A stretch of 64,000 nt of DNA. Origin: Tetrapyrgos nigripes (taxonomy: Eukaryota > Basidiomycota > Agaricomycetes > Agaricales > Campanellaceae). The translations under genes were made by a program, and so were the position numbers. The notes under the pieces are model-generated. The model searched no databases. It was not told where the DNA came from and was given only the letters and a program-made list of their open reading frames with translations. Shown in pieces: positions 10,664 to 22,800 of the stretch. Each line of letters starts with the position of its first letter. Positions within the stretch are counted from its first letter, which is position 1. The stretch covers positions 1 to 64,000 of the forward strand of contig JAACJM010000158.1 of assembly GCA_013368315.1 (NCBI GenBank), read 5' to 3'.

Positions 10664-13600
10664 ATGTCTTCCAACGTCCTGATGACTACTGTCCCCGTCT
10701 TCGCTGGTGTTGATTTCAACATTTGGGCTGACATCCTTGTCGCCTGGTTGCAGGCTACTGGACTTAGTTCTGTCCTTAGATCTGATCGCCCCGATGATGC
10801 CAAAGTGAGTACCGTCTCCCCTCTATCTGCTGAAGACGCGGCGGCTCAAGCTGAGGCTATCACGGCGGCTCAAAAGAAACAGGCTGACTGGGATGAGAAG
10901 AACGATAAGGCCATGGGGTCTATCAAACTTCGTCTCTCTCCTCCCGTTCGTCAGAAAACGCTTGGAATGACTACCGCCAAAGAAATTTGGGTCTTTCTCA
11001 AGAAGACCTATGGGAAACCTGGTGTTTCCGCAATCTACACGGATTTCAAATGTGCTACCTCCATCACTATTCCCAACGACGCCAATCCTAGTGCTGCAAT
11101 CGAACTTATTCGCATGCACTTCGATAGGGTCAGTGCCGCTGGTATCCCCACTGATGACACCTCAGCCACTTCCATTACGAAAGTTGCCAACTTCCTCATC
11201 GTCATGTTCATCATCTCCAAACTTCCTCCCAGATATGAGTATCTCATCAATCAGTATACTCAAAACACTATTGAGGAGGTTGACAGTACAAATCTCGATG
11301 TATTGCAGTCTGAGATTGTCAACATCTGGGAATCTCGCCAGGGAGCGTTCAAGGGGCCTTCTGGAAAAGCCCATGCCAACCGTCTTTCAGCTGTCAAGCG
11401 AAAGGACGGTAACCCTAGTTTCCAACAGCAGCAGCAGCAGCGCCCTAGTGGCAGCAGCAGCGGCGCTAACGGAGCCAGTGGCTCTAATGGAAATAACAAG
11501 GGAAAAGGCAAGGGAAAGGGCAAAGGAAAAGCCAATTTCCGTCGTGGAGGTCGAGCTGGAAAGTTCGAACAGGCCAAGAGACAGGGCCAGGCACATCTCG
11601 TCAACGACGACATGTCTCCCATGATGCACACAGTCACCGTCGTCAACACGCCCGCTGCAGTTGATACCCGTAAGCCATTCTTCATGGAAACGGAAAAGCC
11701 TTTTGACGCCTTCTTCACAGGTACCAAAAGAGCTATCAACCTGGCACGCGATATTGGCGCTAGACCATCTGGTGAGACTGTTGCTACTCTTGAAGATGTC
11801 GTCATGTCTCATCCCGATACTTCCTTCACTGCACTTACTCCTGCCCCTCGTTCCAAACGCACTCTCACGGAACGCATCTATTGGGACAACCTTCAAACAT
11901 CTACTGATGGTTGGGGTAATGCTGGCAACTGGAATGGTTGGAACGGTGAATATCCCGAAACTCAGACCGGTTCAGATGCCGATATGGCATGCGCTCAAAG
12001 AGAAGATGCCAGTTGGAACGAGGACACTCTGGTGAACACTTCGGAACTCGGAAGTGTGTTTGGTACCATGACGACGGAGTCAGGTGCAAAGGTTTCTCAG
12101 GACATCCGGACATCTGTTCCACTTATCGACCGGATTGCCGCGGATCCTGCTGCCGAGATGATGGAATGCGCAATGTACCTTGGGGAAAGGTTCCAGAATC
12201 CCGAGGATCCCCTACACATCTATGGGGAACCACTCAGAACAGCTCTGAACACCGTTGCCCCAACGGGAACCCGTGGCACTCTTTCTCTTGTCCAACGACT
12301 TGCTACAGTCCGCAGCGAGAGGCCAAGTGGCTCACAGCCTGCACCTCCCAATGGCATGACCACTCAATCCTTGCCATCCAGCCGTGTTGCAAGCCCAACA
12401 CCTGGCACGACTTCGACGGGATGGGAATGGCTAACTCCTCATCTCCAAAACGAGGATGGAAGGTACGACGAGCTAATCGATTGGCAGCGAGACGCAACAT
12501 TCGGACTAGGAGGGATGGAATTACCCTCCAGGGCTCCAACTCCGAGTTCAATGCCAGAACTCCGGAGCATGTCTCCGAGCCTATCCGAAACCAGCGATCT
12601 TGAGTACATGTCGACTCCGCCATCGATCGGCAGGATGAGTCTTCCTACGTCACCCGTAGAGGACACCTCATCGTACGGAATTCCAAGTCCACGACCTTCT
12701 ACCCCCGTCGTTATCGCCAATGCCGCAAATAATTATGGTTGGTCCTTAGACTCTGAACCCTCCGGCTTGGACAACGGTTATCTCAGGTCAGATCTCAATT
12801 CAGATCTTATGAATAAAAGTACTGATGCGCTTTTTCCAGCAGCTCGTAATTTGGAAGCAGGTTCTTCATGTATATATTTATTACATACCGCTCCTCTGGG
12901 TTTGACAACCCCTTTTATTTATAATGATCTGTACACTAGCCCTGGCGGCAACAATAAATATTTATGTGCCTGTGGCACTCTGTTCTCACTATGCCAGAAG
13001 TGTAAGAAAAAGAGATCTGATACTGTCAAAATCCACTTCAGTGATGGATGGTTACTTGATTCTGGAGCATCAGCGCATTTTACGTTTGACATCAATGACT
13101 TTGTTGAATTGAGTTATATAAAACCAATTCCAGTAAAAACTGCCAATGGATTCACGAAGATTCGTGCATCCGGAACAGTCCTGATCTCTCAACGTAAAAG
13201 AGTGATGAAATTATATCCGGTCTATTACATTCCCGATCTAAATCAACGACTCTTATCTGTTGGTCAATTCTTAAATGACAACATGTTTATGCGCGGTAAC
13301 TCCGATCATATTACCATTTCGAGAAATACAACATTCTTGACTTTCTCAAAGCGTATACCGGAAGAAACGCTATACTATCTTCCACACAAATCGAAAATTG
13401 TCGCTTCTAAAGCCAATCTTTTGGTTTATCTTATCGACTATGAGACTTTACATCGTCGTATAGGGCATCCCTCTCGTGATGTTCTAAAACATGTCCGACA
13501 ACACACCCTTGGCACTCCTGAATTCATTATTCCGAAGGAACTCCCTTTGTGCAAAGGCTGTCTTGAAGGCAAAACTCCCAGACAGGCTTACCCTCCTAAC

Positions 13601-16588
13601 GAACGACGTGCTACTCGTCCTTTCCAAATTATCCATACGGATTTACATGAATACCCCACGATATCCTACCACAAGTACAAGTATATAATCGTCTTCTTTG
13701 ATGATTACACTTCAGATGCTTGGATACGTTTTCTTAAAGACAAAAAACAACCACTGACTGCCACTCGCCAGTTCCTTGCGATGGTAGAAACTCAATATAA
13801 GACGAAAGTCGAACAGTGGATGTCTGATATGGGTGGTGAATTCATCAAAGGCACCTACCGAGAAATGTTACTCGAGAAGGGTGTTAAAATCCTTAACAGT
13901 GCACCATACATTCATCAACAGAATGGTCGAGCGGAACGCTTTATACGCACCCTAATGGATAAGTCATTGGCAATGATGAAGTTAGCATGTCTACCTGAAT
14001 CTTGGTGGGAATATGCTGTCCGTCATGGATTGTATGTCTATCGACGTACTCCCTTACGACGACACAAATGGATAACTCCATTTGAAATGCTTGAAAAAGA
14101 AAAACCGCGTATCGATCACTTATGAGTCTTTGGCTGTGGAGCTTACGTCTTTAAACCCGAGGAAACTCGAAAGAACAAACTCGCTTCCAAGTCAGAACTC
14201 ATGACGTATCTTGGTGTAGCACCAGGAGAACGTGGAAATCTTTTCATGCGTACAAACAATGCGGAATTTACATCCCCGCAAGCCGTGTTTGAGGAAGACT
14301 TCTTTCCTCGATGTAAAACTCAATCTCGTAATTCAAAACAACTACCTATCGAGTCATCGCATAACGATGACACTCCTCTACCACAAACAATCCCCGACGA
14401 TGATGATGAAGATTTTCATCATCGTCCTCCTCACATCCCTTCAACAAGGAGACCTGATCAACTTCGTGACGACGAACCTGACCAGGATCCACCGCCTTCG
14501 TCTCCGGATAGTGACTCTGAGCATAGAAGAACGGTAACACCGCCGCCAGTGGAGACACCACCTCCTCAGGCACCTCGAAAACCCAGAGCTCCTAGACAAA
14601 GACGGCCACCAACAGAACCAACGCGTCGAAGCGAGCGCACTGGTACTGTACCTAAACGATACGGGGATAGACACCCTGTAGAAGTTGAACGCGATCTTGA
14701 ACCTCAAATCGCAGCTGATAAAAGAGCGGAAGCAAAAGCTAAAGCAGAGAGAGACGCTCGGAGAGAACGTCAACAAGCTGCAGAGCAACAGGTTCCCGGA
14801 CCTAGTTCTGCATCCGGAAGCGCACCCCAGGGGGAGCAGCAAGCCGAGAGTGATGACTCTGCGCGCCCTGAATCAGAAGAAATGGCAGAACCATGCCGTG
14901 AAGGGGGAGTATCTATAAATTTCTTGCTTATGCAGGCAATTGCTCCTGGAGAAATCGATTCCCACTTGCTTATTCAGAAAGTTACTTCGAAGAATGATGG
15001 GAATCAACCCAATGTTCGTAATATTCGCGAATGGACATTCAAAGATATTGCTCGCTTACCTATAGCTGAGCAAGAGGAATGGAAAGTCGCTTGCCACGAA
15101 GAATTAGAGGCTCTTCGCAAGCGCAACACCTATGAACTGGTCGAAAGACCTAAAGATAGGAAAGTTATCAAAAACCGATGGGTCTTCGACATCAAAACTG
15201 ATGGTCGTAAAAAGGCAAGACTCGTTGCAAAAGGTTTTTCACAGGTCGAAGGCATAGACTTTGATCAAATATATTCGCCTGTTGTTCGATTCGAGACTGT
15301 GCGCTTAATCTTCGCTTTAGCAGCACTTAAGGGCTGGCACGTGTCCGGTGTCGATGTCCGATCAGCCTATTTATATGGCTTACTCAATGAAGAAATCTAT
15401 ATGGAACAACCGGAAGCCTTTAAAGTAAAAGGACAAGAGCATAAAGTCGTCCGGCTTCTTCGTGCTCTTTACGGACTCAAACAAGCAGGACTTGCGTGGT
15501 GGAAAAGTCTTGATAAGTCCATGGCGGAACTTGGTTTTAAACGAATCATTTCCGACGCCGGAATCTTCATTCACAAACGCTATGACGCCAACAAAAATCT
15601 TATTGAAAATTCTATCGTCATTGCTGTAGTCTATGTGGATGACGCTCTATTCTGTGGAGCTAACAAAACCTTAGTCTTACGACTCAAAGGAGACTTTATG
15701 AAGAGATGGGAATGTAGGGATCTAGGCGATGCCAAAGAATTCCTTAGGATGAGAATTACCAGGAAAGGCAGCAAGATCTCTTTAGACCAGTGCGCTTATC
15801 TGGATAAAATCCTAGAAACTTATGGAATGCAAAACGCGAAAGCTTCTGCTACTCCATTACCTGGCAATTATCACCCTCTTCCTCTTCCAAATGACACTCC
15901 TGTCAATTATACTCTTCGTCAAAGTTATCAGGAGATAATCGGATCCTTACTCTACTTAATGTTAGGAACACGTCCTGATATCTCCTTTGCTGTTACAAAA
16001 CTTGCACAATTTGCTGCAAACCCCTCACAAGAACACTACAATAGGGCGAAAGACATTTGCCGTTATCTCGTTGGCACTAGAAAATATGCTCTTGTGTACA
16101 ACGGTCGAGGGGGAGAAGGCTTATCAGCCTATACAGACTCCGATTGGGGATCAGATCCTGGAACACGCAAATCTCAAACTGGCTTCTTTCTACAATTAGC
16201 CCAAGCACCATTTAGCTGGACGTCTAGACAACAAAAGACAGTTGCTCTATCTTCAACTGAAGCTGAATACATGGCACTTAGTGACTACAGTCGACAAGTC
16301 TGTTGGTTCAAGACTCTTCTCAGTGAAATCGAATATCCTCTTCACGCTATCCCAATTTACGGTGACAATCAGGGATCAATTTTTATTGCATCAAACCCCG
16401 TCACGGATAAGCGAACCAAACACATTGATATTCAATATCATTTTGTTCGAGAAAAAGTCATCGACGAGACAGTCAAGTTATTCTTCATTGAAGGAAGCAA
16501 TAACCCTGCAGATCTACTCACTAAAGCTCTAGATCGAGTAAAGTTTGAGAAGTTCAGGAAACAATTAGGACTTCAGTTTTATAATTGA
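10664..16588 (+). pseudogene. copia Gag-Pol polyprotein with one in-frame TGA
   Basis: One frame runs 10664-16588 and is interrupted only by TGA at 14123-14125. The Gag helical domain covers roughly residues 50-240 (KLPPRYEYLINQY), followed by a Gln run and a GKGKGKGKG basic tract, then about 450 residues without a recognised domain. A cysteine cluster sits at C768, C770, C777, C780; protease DSGAS at 799-803; the integrase zinc motif at H930, H935, C963, C966; catalytic D993, D1055, E1091. After the TGA, the frame continues VFGCGAYVF and then reverse transcriptase with YVDD (start near 15,632) and RNase H TDSDWGSD near 16,133. The usual CCHC zinc knuckle of Gag was not found. CGA, the expected Arg before VFGC, would become TGA by one C-to-T change. 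Confidence 0.93.
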
Positions 16589-16683
16589 AAAAATCGCATC
16601 GAAAACGTCGAGGCACTGGATCCCTTCCTTCCATGGCTGCTTACAGCGCCTACCTATGCTTACGCGCACTACCGTGCTGCTTA

Positions 16684-16694
16684 GCAAGGGGGAG
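16684..16694 (+). other. Polypurine tract of the copia element
   Basis: AGCAAGGGGGAG-type purine run directly before the 3' LTR, the expected primer for plus-strand DNA synthesis. Confidence 0.8.
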
Positions 16695-17063
16695 TGTTGA
16701 ATTGGCGCATTCAGTTGCAGCCATCAACGTATTATATATAGAACAATAGTAGTAGTTATATATAGAACAATAAGATTATATAGACAATAAAGTGTAGTAC
16801 TACAATAGTGTACGAAACCAGCATTGTTCTATCCAGTACAATAGAATCTTATTGTTACTCTAGTATTAGTTTACATGTATTTGTACCTCCTAAAAGGTAT
16901 ATAAGGACTGGTAGATAGTCCTTCTAATAATAAGTTTTTACACTTAACCCACATCGCTCAATAAGCCTCTAACTAGCCTTACAAGCTATCTTTTACCCCA
17001 GGTAAGTAGCGTAGTTGCCACTGCGTTTAGTAGTGTACAGAGCCGTACCATGCCTGCTTAACA
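16695..17063 (+). repeat. 3' LTR of the copia element
   Basis: 369 bp, the same length and sequence as the 5' LTR, followed by the second copy of the target duplication ATCGG at 17064-17068. Confidence 0.95.
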
Positions 17064-18693
17064 ATCGGACATACTTTACCGGTGATGCTGTTAAGCCCTA
17101 TCAGCAAATATTTCAAATCGCTGTTGCTTCAGCAGTGATGGACTTCAAAGCAGCTCAACCATTTGCCGGATTGCTGGATGTTTCGGCCCATTTGTTCTGC
17201 TTCTATTGCCTTTGCTGGCACAAAACGCAGATGGGGAGGACAGATTTCGAAAATTGGATACCTCTCGACAGTGGTGCAGCTGCATGGCGTGATGCTCCTG
17301 ACGCGGCACAGCAGAATTCTGTCTTGAGCCACTATGGTACCCGTTATTCCGAGCTGTGGAGACTACCCTATTGGAACGTCACATTGCAGCTTGCAGTGGA
17401 TGGCATGCATGCACTGTATCTTATTCTCCAGCAGAACTTTTTTCGTGATGCTCTTGGTCTCGATAATCCCGAAAAAAAACCAGGCTCAGAGAAGAAGAAG
17501 ACACGGAAATCGAAGCCAAAGAACACCTCCAATATCGCATACTTTTATAATTTCACCCCCCCTCCTCACCCGTCTACCCTTCCCCCGCCTCATATCCAAA
17601 TTGATCGCAATGTCACTGGTCGTTTGGGGGAGTTCTTGTCTGTCGAGGAAACAGACAACGAAAGCCTCCTCATCGTGGAGTGGCCGGATCTATTGGCTAA
17701 CTTGGCAGGGCATCGCGAAGAACGAAGGGCAAACCTTGAAGAGTACATCATCAATGATTCAAAGGCACTCGATCGGCTCAAAGACTTACACGCAGCTCTA
17801 TCTTCGGAAAAACCATACAACTCTTCTGAAAGTAATGCATTGGTCAAGTGGATTCGCAAGGCAAAATGGGCTGTCGTAGCCTATGTCTGTAACGATCTGA
17901 TGGTAATACCCAGATCTGGGCTTCGGAGGTTGTCGCGCTGGCAAAAGAGCAGCATGACCATCAAGGAAATGGCAGAGGCCCTTTTGGAGTGGGTAAGTTT
18001 TCTTTTACTGGCAAAAACCATAAAGTCACTCATTGGACACTCTGCAGCGAGTCAGTAAGGTGGAACAGGACGGCGATTTTACTTGGCCTTTTTTTGAATT
18101 GCAGGATTCATCTCCACCAATAGTGACCTGGGCCAAAAAACCCACGACACGGCAGACGACTTACCATGACAAACTTGCGTGTCATGTCTTCGCTCCTGAG
18201 GAGAAACAGGAGTTCCTTGCTCAGTTGACCAGCATAATGTGTTTCCAGTCTGCAGCCTCAGTCGGGACCATTCATCGGCGACTGGCTGAACCCATTGATG
18301 GTCAACGAAGTTTGAAGAAGTTGATGAGGGACTTAGGCCAGCAGTCTCAGGATGCCTTGACTTATGTATGCATCGACCTTGACCGTTTCCCCATGTCTCG
18401 GAAGTACGGAAGATTGGACCTGGCTGCCAGATTAGTTGCTTGGGTGAGCTTTTATCCTCCGCACCATAGATATGGGAATTTAGAACTTATAATGTCATCA
18501 GCGAGAGGCAAAACCTATGGTCGCGTTAAAGCATACAGCAATAGACTCGAAAGCTGTGCTGCACAGGATCCAAGAAGCTATACAGAAGACTGTCACCCCA
18601 GCCTGGCTTGAGAAACCTCCAGCTGATGTTGGCAAAGCACGAGCTGGGAAGTTAAAAGCTGACCAGTGGCGACATCAGCAAAATACAGGGTCC

Positions 18694-18740
18694 TTCTATT
18701 CCTTCTATGGCTAGACATATAGAAGGAATAGAAGAATAGA
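18694..18740. repeat. Inverted repeat (hairpin) next to a CATCAGCAAA terminus
   Basis: TTCTATTCCTTCTAT is followed after about 9 nt by its exact reverse complement ATAGAAGGAATAGAA. It lies some 10 nt inside the CATCAGCAAA sequence, the same position in which element X carries its own hairpin. Confidence 0.75.
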
Positions 18741-19597
18741 AAGTGTTCTATGGGTAGAGGTACATGACTATTCGATAGACGACCTTCTATTCTAATAGAC
18801 ATTGTTCTATTGACGTCTATACACTGGTCTATACATGTATACATAGCTTCTAAAGACGCAGTCAAACTCATTGGTAAATCTGAAATTCCTACCTGCCCAA
18901 TAACCAAAACCTTTATGGTCAAGACGACGTCTTCTGTGTAGTTGCACATGTACAAGCGGCCCTTGATGCTTGATGCTCCGAAGGATCTGAAAAACGACTT
19001 TATTAGACAGACACGTAAAACACGAAAAAGAAACGCACGGAGTTACCACCTTGGAGTCACCTGGATGTAGATGGGACTCCTTAATCACTTTGCACAGTCA
19101 AGAGTCAGAAAGGGACTCACCAAGTCCCTCATTATCCCATCGTGTGAGCTGTTCCTGTGCACAATAATTGAGTATACATATGAGACGGCAGTGAGTAAAC
19201 GTCCATCACCAAAAGCCCAGATACATCTAGATACCTTTATTAGTGCCCAATGCCTGTAAATGAGGATGCCACATGACTAGGCCTTTATGTGACACTCTAA
19301 GATTGCGAGGACCAAAATGATAGATGGGCTTTAGATACATTAATTGAGTACTTGTCTTGAGAAGCTCTGGAATGATTGAAAGCAATGTAAAGACTATCAA
19401 CGACTACACACCTGATGGAGCTCCAAAATAATTCATGACTACTTCCATGGTCCTAACAAATTGCTTACTGTGTCATAGCTATGAAGAGTGTAGAGCTGTC
19501 TACAGTTGATCAACAGTTGTTCACTTTGTCAAGCCTGCAAATGATTGAGTGCCCTCCAAAGATCGACAAGGATGTTTGGGTGGTTGAGCCTGCAAAA

Positions 19598-19765
19598 GGA
19601 TTTAGAGCCATTCAAAGGTTGCAAAGGATTTGAAGCCAGTTAAAGGCTGGCAAGGATTCAGAGCCATTCAAAGGTTACAAAGGATTTGAAGCCAGTCAAA
19701 GGTTGGCAAGGATTTACGGTCATCTAGAGGTCAACGAGGATTTAGAGCCACTCAAAAGTCAGCAA
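19598..19765. repeat. 28-bp minisatellite, six units
   Basis: Six consecutive 28-bp units each starting GGATTT or GGATTC. Units 1 and 3 resemble each other (AGAGCCATTCAAAGG), as do 2 and 4 (GAAGCCAGTxAAAGG), which gives a 56-bp higher-order period. Units 5 and 6 are more diverged. Confidence 0.85.
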
Positions 19766-19894
19766 GGATTTTTCACCTTTTCAAATGTCCAAATGATCTT
19801 GTAAGTCTTGAAGCTATAAGAGTGTTTTGCGGTTAGTGAAGGGGTGATAGGATCATGACCATTTCAGTTCTCCATCGGGATTTGTCACCTTAAA

Positions 19895-22800
19895 AGAGAC
19901 ATCAGGCTCAGACAAGAAGAAGAAGAAGAAGAAGAAGCAGAAATCAAAGTCAAAGAGCACCTCCAATATCGCATACTTTTACAATTTCACCCCCCCTCCT
20001 CATCCATCTACCCTTCCCCCACCACATGTCGAAATTGATCGCAATATCACCAGTCATTTCGGGGAGTTCTTGTCTATCGAGGAAACAGACGACGAAAGCC
20101 TCCTCATCGTGGAGTGGCCGGATATATCGGCTAGCTTGGCAGGGTATCGCGAAGAACGAAGGAAAGACCTTGAGGAGTACATCATCAATGATTCAAAGGC
20201 ACTCAATCGGCTCAAAGACTTACATGCAGCTCTATCTTCAGAAAAACCATGCAACTCTTCTGAAAGTAATGCGTTGGTCAAGCGGATTTGCAAGGCAAAA
20301 TGGGCTGTCATAGCCTACGTCTGTAATGATCTGGGCTTCGGAGGTTGTCGCGCTGGCAAAAGAGCAGCATGACCATCAAGGAAATGGCAGAGGCCCTTTT
20401 GGACTGGGTAAGTTTCTTTTACTGGCAAAAATCATCAAGTCACTCATTGGACACTCTGCAGCGAGTCAGTCAGGTGGAACAGGACGGCGATTTTGCTTGG
20501 CCATTCTTTGAATTGCGGGACTCCTCTCCACCAATAGTGTCCTGGGCCAAAAAACCCACGACGCGGCAGACGACCTATCATGACAACCTTCAGTGTCATG
20601 TCTTTACTCCTAACGAGAAACAGGAGTTCCTTGCTCAGTTGACCAACATTATGCAATTCCAGTCTGCAGCCTCGGTTGGGACCATTCATCAGCGACTCGC
20701 CGAACCCATTGATGGTCAACGAAGTCTAAAGAAGTTGGTAAAGGATCTATGCCAGCAGTCTCAGGACGCCTTGACTTATGTATGCATCGACCTTAACTGT
20801 TTCCCCACATCTCGAAAGTATGAACGAGTGGACCTCGCTGCCAGATTAGTTGCTTGGGTGAGTGTTCGTCCTCAGCACCATAGACATAAGAATCTAAAAC
20901 TTGAAACATCATCAGCGAGAGACGAAACCTATGGACGCATTAAAGCATACAGAAATAGACTCAGAGGCCCTACTGCACAGGATCCAAGAAGTTCTACAGA
21001 AGACTGTCACTCCTGCCTGGCTTGAGAAACCTCCGGCTGACGTTGGCAAAGCATGAGCTGGGAAGTTAAAAGCTGACCAGTGGCGAATCCTCTACTCCAT
21101 CCACATGCCTCTGGCTTTGCTTAGCTTATGGCAAAGTGAATCCCCAATAGCAGCCAAGAATGCGAAGTCGATGAAGTCGGTCCTTGAGACTTCAATGTCG
21201 TTAACCTGCGCTTCCATTGCAATAGCATGGAATGTGCTGACACTGGAGCAAAGAACTCTATTCCGAGAATCTCTCAGGAGACATATCCTTGGTTTGAGAA
21301 AAAATTTCCCTGGTTTTCTTCAAACGTCGCACCACCTTGCCTTCCATCTATATGATTTTGCAGAGCTTTTTGGTCCCCTCCGTTATTGGTGGTGTTTCTT
21401 ACCCGAACGTTTAATAGGCAGATTGCAACGAATACCTACCAATCACATCCCAGGCAAGTATTTCTTGCTTTCTATGCTTTCAAACGTTATCTGACATGTA
21501 GATGTTGACCTATGTAGGTCAAAGAGAAAAAACAATCCTTCATTCATTTTACAGAGGTGCTTGGGTCCGGCAATGGTTGATGCACGATGAATGCCCTCCT
21601 TTGCTCAAGGTAGTTCGGGATATCCTGAATGCTGCTTACAGGTTTAAACCACTCGGAGAAACAGCTCCTATTGATCAACCGCAGTCTGTTTCAGATGACT
21701 CCTTGAACGAAGAGTCTGAATATGTTGATAATACCTTCCCTTGGCGCTCTACCAGCTTCCAGCTCATCGACTCACCACCACCTGATGAAGTACTTCGTCT
21801 CGTTGGTCCAGGCCACGACAACCTCACCTGTTACTCGCACGTGTCTGCACTGTATGGTTTTTACTCAATTCCAACGTCCACTGCAATTGGAAACAGCTAC
21901 ATATGTTTTAGAAGGGACGGAGAAGACCGGCCCATCAGCAAATTCTCAACGGGTATGGGATGTATGGGACCATACATCCCATACCAAATTATACGTGTAT
22001 GGAGCAGAGGGGGGGGGTACATAAATCCCATACATGCGTATGGGACTGGTATGAGGGTATTCTATACACATCCATACCCACATCTATACATACCTGATCT
22101 ATGCACCACTGCTGTTCCTTCATTGTCGGCATTGCCATTGTTGTCGCTGACTCAATACTAAAGTGAAGGAGGGATTAAAAGATATATTCAGAGGTAGACT
22201 ACATAACATCTATGTACATATTACAGTATCAACCAAATGCCTCTAAAACACCAAGCCACTGACTAACCCACTGTCAAGCCTACCGCTCAGCGCTCACAAC
22301 CTTCCTACAATCCGACATCCAATCACAATCATGCAGCTCCTATAGACGAAAGGCTAAGGGAAGAACATGTTTTAGTAGCGAACAACACGAAAGCGAAAAA
22401 ATACGAACCTAGATACAACAATAGAATCCGAGATGAGAACGTAGAGCTTGAGAGGGGACAGCGTCAGTCATAAATTGGACAGAGATGAGGATGATGACAC
22501 ACCTGGGCTATGAAGAGATGAAATACTGCAAGAACACATAGCACGTCAGCTAAACATGAAGACAAATTGAGATTTGACGACTCACCATAAAGACGGACAC
22601 CGGCAGATAACCTCGATCATTCCATTCCATACTTCACTTGAAGATAAACAATGATTGACGAAGAGACTTGATGCAGCCCCAGAACGTGCAGTATAGCGGA
22701 GGGAATAGAGATCGAAAGGAAACGGAACGCTGAGTAGCGATGTTGTTGAGGAAAGAAAGGGCACGAGAACACAGCATTTCCGCGCCAGTTTGATCAAGAA

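Larger units (their letters stand above)
10000..17063 (+). mobile_element. Ty1/copia LTR retrotransposon inserted in Plavaka copy 1
   Basis: Full-length element of 7,064 bp with two 369-bp LTRs (TGTTGAATTGG...CTGCTTAACA), a primer-binding site next to the 5' LTR, a purine-rich tract before the 3' LTR, and Gag, protease, integrase, reverse transcriptase and RNase H in the copia order. The 5-bp target duplication ATCGG flanks it (9995-9999 and 17064-17068). Reading the two LTRs side by side I found no difference, which indicates a very recent insertion. The only visible coding defect is one TGA codon at 14123-14125. Confidence 0.97.
8315..18680 (+). pseudogene. Plavaka-type transposase, copy 1, split by the copia element and truncated
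   Basis: Exons 8315-8548, 8603-9041 and 9095-9999, then (after the copia insertion) 17069-17992, 18048-18443 and 18502-18680. Removing the insertion and one target duplication joins ACT CAT CGG to ACA TAC in frame. Recognised stretches: FLNPSSGRHTPTLLAYT; VPYAVCPTCSCTYPP with paired cysteines; a 'YPKSCTY' cysteine region; CLNLPLHLANDPAYIYIPGIIQGP; NHYLRPLI; FYCLCWHKTQMGRTDF; ELWRLPYWNVTLQLAVDGMHALYL. These are the conserved landmarks of the Plavaka branch of CACTA-like DNA transposases. I see no internal stop up to 18,680, where homology with copy 2 ends abruptly at a CATCAGCAAA sequence, so the C-terminal third is missing. Dead as a gene, but apparently recently. Confidence 0.85.
18681..19894. 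other. Spacer between the two Plavaka copies, with a possible transposon end
   Basis: No gene seen. It opens with CATCAGCAAAATACAGGG, the terminus seen on element X, followed by an inverted repeat and a TCTAT/ATAGA-rich stretch to about 18,840. A minisatellite occupies 19,598-19,765. No matching TTTGCTGATG end was found inside, so the element, if it is one, is truncated or its other end was lost. Confidence 0.5.

Noticed and set aside
11260..11896. Long minus-strand open frames inside the copia Gag region
   Set aside because: They are antisense shadows of the Gag-Pol frame and show no motif of their own.
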